From JAJFUI01 sp039698035 (GTDB lineage Bacteria; Planctomycetota; Planctomycetia; Pirellulales; Thermoguttaceae), in NCBI GenBank assembly GCA_039698035.1, contig JBDKSW010000021.1:1-22100 (forward strand): a stretch of 22,100 bases of DNA, read 5' to 3'. Positions within the stretch are counted from its first letter, which is position 1. The number at the start of each line of letters is the position of its first letter. Shown here in pieces: positions 21,993-22,100 of the stretch. The notes under the pieces were generated by a model. The model did not search any database. It had not been told where the DNA came from and saw only the letters and a list, made by a program, of their open reading frames with translations. The position numbers were made by a program, and so were the translations under genes.

Positions 21993-22100
21993 TCATTTTG
22001 GGGCCATGAAGCCGAGGCGGTGAAGGGCGGGGAGCGGACGCCACTGGACGGATTCGGCCGTGGCTCGCAGGGGGAGGCCGAAGGGGTGGATGAGCCGAAG
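21993..22100 (-). CDS. C-terminal end of an unidentified protein (cut by window edge)
   Basis: The minus-strand frame enters from the right edge and ends at TGA 21993-21995, giving 35 residues that include ATAESVQWRPLPALHRLGF and the end MAPK. The texture looks like a real protein tail (Trp, Pro, Leu and Arg mix, no stops), but it is too short to identify. It is upstream of the TIR gene on the same strand with about 120 bases between, so it could be a neighbour in the same island. Confidence 0.4.
   Translation of the reverse strand, partial: LRLIHPFGLPLRATAESVQWRPLPALHRLGFMAPK

Noticed and set aside
19898..22100. A direct repeat of the tRNA-Cys 3' end as a right attachment site
   Set aside because: I found no copy of the CCCACCGGCGCC end to the right within the window, so no att pair can be claimed.
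1..22100. CRISPR array or complete insertion sequence
   Set aside because: No regularly spaced repeats and no transposase or matched terminal inverted repeats were seen.

Overview
The window is GC-rich and looks like a planctomycete chromosome, probably of the Pirellulales type. The main clues are a PDZ-like insert in both Lgt and YidC, a FHA-GAF-PP2C phosphatase, a ScpB with a very long acidic tail, and a small exported protein of a kind I associate with planctomycetes. The lineage is an inference from gene content; there is no rRNA to settle it.

Layout. Bases 1-124 are the 3' end of a group II intron (domains V and VI) whose body lies left of the window. On the minus strand follow a PutA-type proline catabolic enzyme (189-3203) and a FHA-GAF-PP2C serine phosphatase (3324-5015). 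On the plus strand come a small exported protein (5337-5927) and scpB (6056-7195). On the minus strand come lgt (7199-8512) and bioA (8673-10025). A CDF metal transporter (10344-11804) is translationally coupled behind tsaB (11801-12490). On the plus strand come a metallophosphoesterase (12840-13589), yidC (13803-16454), mnmE (16509-17963) and an HD phosphohydrolase (18060-19508), then tRNA-Cys(GCA) at 19826-19897.

Up to the tRNA the content is mostly housekeeping: membrane protein insertion, lipoprotein maturation, tRNA modification (TsaB for t6A37, MnmE for wobble U34), chromosome segregation, biotin and proline metabolism. yidC and mnmE keep part of the order found near oriC in many bacteria, but no rpmH, rnpA or jag is present.

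Right of the tRNA the character changes. There is a terminator, about 0.8 kb of broken genes (including a frameshifted small coiled-coil membrane protein of phage or mobile type), then a more AT-rich TIR-domain gene with its own strong promoter, and the C-terminal end of an unidentified gene at the right edge. This looks like an accessory island next to a tRNA. The TIR protein, with an unassigned C-terminal half, is the best candidate for an undescribed (defence-like) system. The second notable item is an in-frame insert in MnmE that resembles a dispersed intergenic repeat.
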